Origin: Polaromonas sp. YR568
GTDB taxonomy: Bacteria; Pseudomonadota; Gammaproteobacteria; Burkholderiales; Burkholderiaceae
Assembly: GCA_945871335.1 (NCBI GenBank)
Contig: CAMBWM010000004.1
Location: forward strand, 1-27,190
Direction of reading: 5' to 3'
Length of the DNA stretch: 27,190 nt
Both the position numbers and the translations under genes were made by a program. Below the pieces are notes generated by a model. It had not been told where the DNA came from and did not search any database. It saw only the letters and a list, made by a program, of their open reading frames with translations. Shown in pieces: positions 24,727-27,190 of the stretch. Positions within the stretch are counted from its first letter, which is position 1. Every line of letters starts with the position of its first letter.

Positions 24727-24741
24727 GGCAGAAAGAAAGAC

Positions 24742-24765
24742 CTTCTTTTTTTTCACAAAAAGAAG
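24742..24765. repeat. A/T-rich hairpin with flanking direct repeat, possible terminator
   Basis: CTTCTTTTT (24742-24750) pairs perfectly with AAAAAGAAG (24757-24765) around a TTTCAC loop. The word AAGACCTT occurs on both sides of the left arm and after the right arm (24737 and 24763). It lies 15 bases after the last importer gene. It lacks a GC-rich stem base, so termination is uncertain. Its style resembles intergenic elements of acetic-acid bacteria (recalled impression, not searched). Confidence 0.4.
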
Positions 24766-24829
24766 ACCTTTTCTTCCACTTATTTTGATTGGACAAACGA
24801 TGGCCCTCGCAAAAGGAGCCGACCTGAAC

Positions 24830-26395
24830 ATGGCGCCGACCGGCTGCGATGTCGCCATCATCGGCGCCGGGGCTTCGGGCCTGGCTGCTGCCTGGCTGCT
24901 GGCGTCACGCGGGTTGTCGGTGGTGGTGCTGGAACAGGGGCAGCGGGTCGATCAGCGCGCCGCCTCCAGCCTGACGCCGCAGTGGGAGCGCGACCTGCAG
25001 ACGCGCTTCAACGCCGATCCGAATGTCCGCCGGCTGCCGTCGGACTATCCGGTGACGGTTGAGAACACGCCGATCCGCCCGGCCACTTATTCGGGCGTCG
25101 GCGGGGCTACCTTGCGCTGGGGCGCCCATTTCCCGCGTTTGCGCCCGGCGGATTTCCGGGTGCGCAGCCTGGATGGCGTGGCCGAGGACTGGCCGATTGG
25201 CTATCGCGATCTGGAGCCCTGGTTCGATCTGAACGACGCAATGATGGGCGTCTCCGGCATGGCCGGCGATCCCGCCAACCCACCGCGCCCGGCTCGCGCG
25301 ATGCCGCCGCTGCCGCTGGGCGAGGGGCCGGGGCGGCTGGCGGCGGCTTTCGATCGGCTGGGCTGGCACTGGTGGCCGTCGGACTCGGCTGTGTGCAGCA
25401 CGGAGTATCGCGGGCGCGGCGCCTGCAACCTGTGCGGTCCCTGCAGCGTGGGCTGTGTGCGCCACGCGCGGGCCTCGGCCGATATCGCCTATGCCGGGCC
25501 AGCGGAGGCGGCGGGGGCGCGCATCCTCACCGGCGCGCGGGCGCTGCGAATCACCGCCGGGGCGAAGGGCGTTGACTATTCTCGAGGTGGCGCGCGGCAT
25601 CACCTCGCCGCCGGCACGGTGATCGTCGCCGCCAACGGCATGGGCTCGGCACGGCTGTTGCTGATCAGCGGGCTGGCCAATAACTCCGGCCTGGTCGGGC
25701 GGCATCTGATGCACCATCCCACGGCGCTGGTGACCGGCCAGTTCGCCGCACGGATGGACGGGCACAAGGGCCCCTTCGCCTGCGCCCTCTACTGCCAGGA
25801 ATTCATCGAGACCGATCCCGCCCGCGGCTTCTTGCGTGGTTACCAGATGCAGATCGCGCGCGGCGGCGGGCCGGTGCAGACGGCACTCGGCGGCTACATG
25901 GCCCGCATTCCCTGGGGCAAGGGCCATCATGCGGAATTAGTCCGCCAGTTCTTGCATGTCACCAGCCTGACGGTGACCAGCGAAGATCTGCCCAATCCGG
26001 ACAATCGCGTCACCCTCGACCCCAGCCGCACCGATTCTGACGGGCTGCCGGCGGCCGCCCTGACCTACCGCGTCGGCGACAACACCCGCCGCATGCTCGA
26101 CCACGGCATCGCCCGCGCCAGCGAGGCGTTACGCGAGGCGGGCGCCGAGTCTTTGAGCGTCAATCCTCTGGCGGCTGCCGCCGGGTTCCATTTTCTCGGC
26201 ACCACACGGATGGGCACCAACCCGGCGACCTCGGTGGTCGATGCTGATTGCCGCAGCCACGACCTGCCGGATCTGATGGTCATCGACGGCGGCGTGTTCG
26301 TCACTGCCGGCGGAGTCAACCCCACCTCCACCATCCAGGCAATCGCGTTGCGGGCGGCTGATGCGTTGGCGACGCGGCTAGGAGCAAGTGCATGA
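24830..26395 (+). CDS. GMC-family FAD oxidoreductase with four-cysteine (Fe-S-like) motif, paralogue 2
   Basis: A 521-residue flavoprotein, clear paralogue of the product at 14345-15901. From ATG 24830 (MAPTGCDVAI) the FAD motif GAGASG begins at residue 12 and length matches the paralogue; AGGAG lies 11 bases upstream. An ATG at 24800 would add ten residues and cannot be excluded. GVGGATLRWGAHFPRL (89-104) is the second flavin segment. Cys199, 202, 205 and 209 form CX2CX2CX3C. His454 (FHFLGTTRMG) and Asn498 (GVNPTSTIQA) are the likely catalytic pair. No signal peptide is seen. It is followed, with ATGA overlap, by a subunit-3-like gene, so the two probably make a dehydrogenase complex. Acts presumably on an alcohol or polyol group of the pathway compound. 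Confidence 0.87.
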   Translation: MAPTGCDVAIIGAGASGLAAAWLLASRGLSVVVLEQGQRVDQRAASSLTPQWERDLQTRFNADPNVRRLPSDYPVTVENTPIRPATYSGVGGATLRWGAHFPRLRPADFRVRSLDGVAEDWPIGYRDLEPWFDLNDAMMGVSGMAGDPANPPRPARAMPPLPLGEGPGRLAAAFDRLGWHWWPSDSAVCSTEYRGRGACNLCGPCSVGCVRHARASADIAYAGPAEAAGARILTGARALRITAGAKGVDYSRGGARHHLAAGTVIVAANGMGSARLLLISGLANNSGLVGRHLMHHPTALVTGQFAARMDGHKGPFACALYCQEFIETDPARGFLRGYQMQIARGGGPVQTALGGYMARIPWGKGHHAELVRQFLHVTSLTVTSEDLPNPDNRVTLDPSRTDSDGLPAAALTYRVGDNTRRMLDHGIARASEALREAGAESLSVNPLAAAAGFHFLGTTRMGTNPATSVVDADCRSHDLPDLMVIDGGVFVTAGGVNPTSTIQAIALRAADALATRLGASA

Positions 26396-26784
26396 CATTC
26401 CTCGAAACCCTGCTGGCCACCTTGCTGCCCGGCGATGAAAATTGGCCATCCGGCGCGCTGGTGGCAGCTGATGTGGCGGCCGATGCGCCCGATGCCGTAG
26501 TGACCCTCGCCGCCGCCTTGCCGAGTTTCACGGTGGGGAATGAGGCGGCGTTGCGCGCAGCCGAGGCGGCGCATCCGGCGGCATTCGAGCGCCTCGTCTC
26601 CGCCGCCTACCTCGCTTATTACACCGCGCCCCCGGTGCGCCAGGTGCTGGCTCGACTGACCGGCTATGAGGACCGCCCGCCGCAACCTCTCGGCTATGCT
26701 TTACCGCCCTTCGATCCTTCACTCCTCGACCGCCAGCGCGCCCGTGCCCCGTTCTGGCGCGATCCCGACAAAGACACCCCATGA
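26392..26784 (+). CDS. Gluconate 2-dehydrogenase subunit 3-like small subunit
   Basis: A 130-residue protein, MTFLETLLATLLPGDENWPSG, whose start overlaps the GMC stop and whose own stop overlaps the next start. Features of the subunit 3 family are the opening LLPGDE-type segment, a helical middle (FERLVSAAYLAYYTAPPVRQVL) and the C-terminal GYEDRPPQPLGY. Usual small subunits are longer (about 160-240 residues) and carry a Tat signal that exports the large subunit with them. This one has none, so the complex should stay in the cytoplasm. The family acts as a chaperone/assembly subunit for the flavoprotein. Confidence 0.72.
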   Translation: MTFLETLLATLLPGDENWPSGALVAADVAADAPDAVVTLAAALPSFTVGNEAALRAAEAAHPAAFERLVSAAYLAYYTAPPVRQVLARLTGYEDRPPQPLGYALPPFDPSLLDRQRARAPFWRDPDKDTP

Positions 26785-27190
26785 GCACCCGCATCCTTCG
26801 CGCTGAAACAGCCACCCCCGCCGCACTCGCCCCCTTCGGCTTCTGGCTCGGACGGGATGCAGTTGCGCCGGTGATCCGTAGCCCTTTTTATGGCGACGCC
26901 TTGGCGATGAAGAAACCCGCCGATTTCGTGGGTGATGACACGCTGGAAATCACGGTGGCCACCCTCAATCGCCGCCCCCTGCGCGTGACCTGGCTGGAGC
27001 GGCACTTCCTGCACACGCAGACCTTCATTCCTCTCGGCGGCAAACCTTTCCTGGCGGTGCTCGCCCCGCCCAGCGACGGCGATATGCCCGACCTCGATGC
27101 CGCCCGTGCCTTCCTTTTCGAGGGCAGCGCCGGCATCGCTTTGCGCCTGGGCACCTGGCACGAATTCCCGATGGCAGTGGTGGATCAGAC
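26781..27190 (+). CDS. AllA-like ureidoglycolate lyase family protein, 3' end cut by window
   Basis: The first 136 residues of a protein whose ATG overlaps the previous stop in ATGA; it continues past the window. The part LERHFLHTQTFIPLGGKPFLAVLAPP (72-97), then PDLDAARAFLFEGSAGIAL and GTWHEFPMAVVDQ, follows the ureidoglycolate lyase (AllA) pattern, including the ERH and WH residues. E. coli AllA is 160 residues, so nearly all of the domain is here. AllA splits ureidoglycolate into glyoxylate and urea at the end of allantoin breakdown. The tight coupling to a GMC dehydrogenase suggests instead, or also, a related ureido or amide compound; this is inference. Confidence 0.75.
   Translation, partial: MSTRILRAETATPAALAPFGFWLGRDAVAPVIRSPFYGDALAMKKPADFVGDDTLEITVATLNRRPLRVTWLERHFLHTQTFIPLGGKPFLAVLAPPSDGDMPDLDAARAFLFEGSAGIALRLGTWHEFPMAVVDQ

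Noticed and set aside
22649..25930. Leftward long open frames opposite the importer ATPases and second GMC gene
   Set aside because: His/Arg/Gln/Pro-rich antisense frames; the plus strand shows intact Walker, signature and FAD motifs with overlapping start/stop pairs.
1..27190. CRISPR arrays, tRNA or rRNA genes, transposases, integrases, attachment-site repeats
   Set aside because: Searched for by eye on both strands; none seen. Regularly spaced repeats and transposase motifs are absent. Short or diverged copies could be missed without a computed search.

Overview
The window joins two kinds of DNA. Positions 1 to about 11550 look like a betaproteobacterial chromosome, Burkholderiales and probably Comamonadaceae-like. 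The evidence is the gene order and protein style: a leftward lptF-lptG-cbiX-cysB-aminotransferase run, divergent from a rightward pepA-holC pair, then a solitary branched-chain amino-acid binding protein with a textbook terminator. Next come a membrane-anchored unknown protein paired with a PP2C-like phosphatase, and a leftward pair made of a TbpB-like surface lipoprotein and a Slam-type outer-membrane translocon. No taxonomic search was possible, so the assignment is by eye.

From about 11960 to the right edge the content changes to accessory catabolic genes, most of them visibly richer in G+C. There are five blocks. (a) A leftward SDR dehydrogenase and amidase (11963-14219). (b) A leftward OYE/FadH-like Fe-S flavoenzyme and a GMC oxidoreductase with a four-cysteine motif (14345-17832). 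(c) A rightward, lower-GC Fe(II)/2-oxoglutarate dioxygenase (18139-19203). (d) A complete rightward Dpp/Opp-type ABC importer: binding protein, two permeases, two ATPases (19380-24726). (e) A second GMC oxidoreductase, a small subunit like gluconate 2-dehydrogenase subunit 3, and the start of an AllA-like ureidoglycolate lyase family gene (24830 to the edge). The two GMC proteins are clear paralogues, with the same Cys spacing, the same catalytic His/Asn pair and nearly the same length.

The most coherent reading of the right half is a catabolic island. A Tat-exported binding protein and an ABC importer bring in an amide-, peptide- or opine-like compound. Amidase, OYE-type demethylase/reductase, GMC dehydrogenases, SDR and 2OG-dioxygenase would then degrade it. 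The substrate cannot be read from the sequence. The joints look recombined: a 415-base geneless stretch at 11548-11962, a C-terminal scrap of what looks like a membrane protein just after the first GMC gene (14234-14341), and an A/T-rich hairpin at 24742-24765 that recalls intergenic elements of acetic-acid bacteria.

No rRNA, tRNA, CRISPR array, transposase or integrase gene was seen. Signals that could be read include one strong intrinsic terminator (7701-7727) and a good sigma70-like promoter with an operator-like palindrome at its start point, in front of the OYE-like gene (17861-17908).
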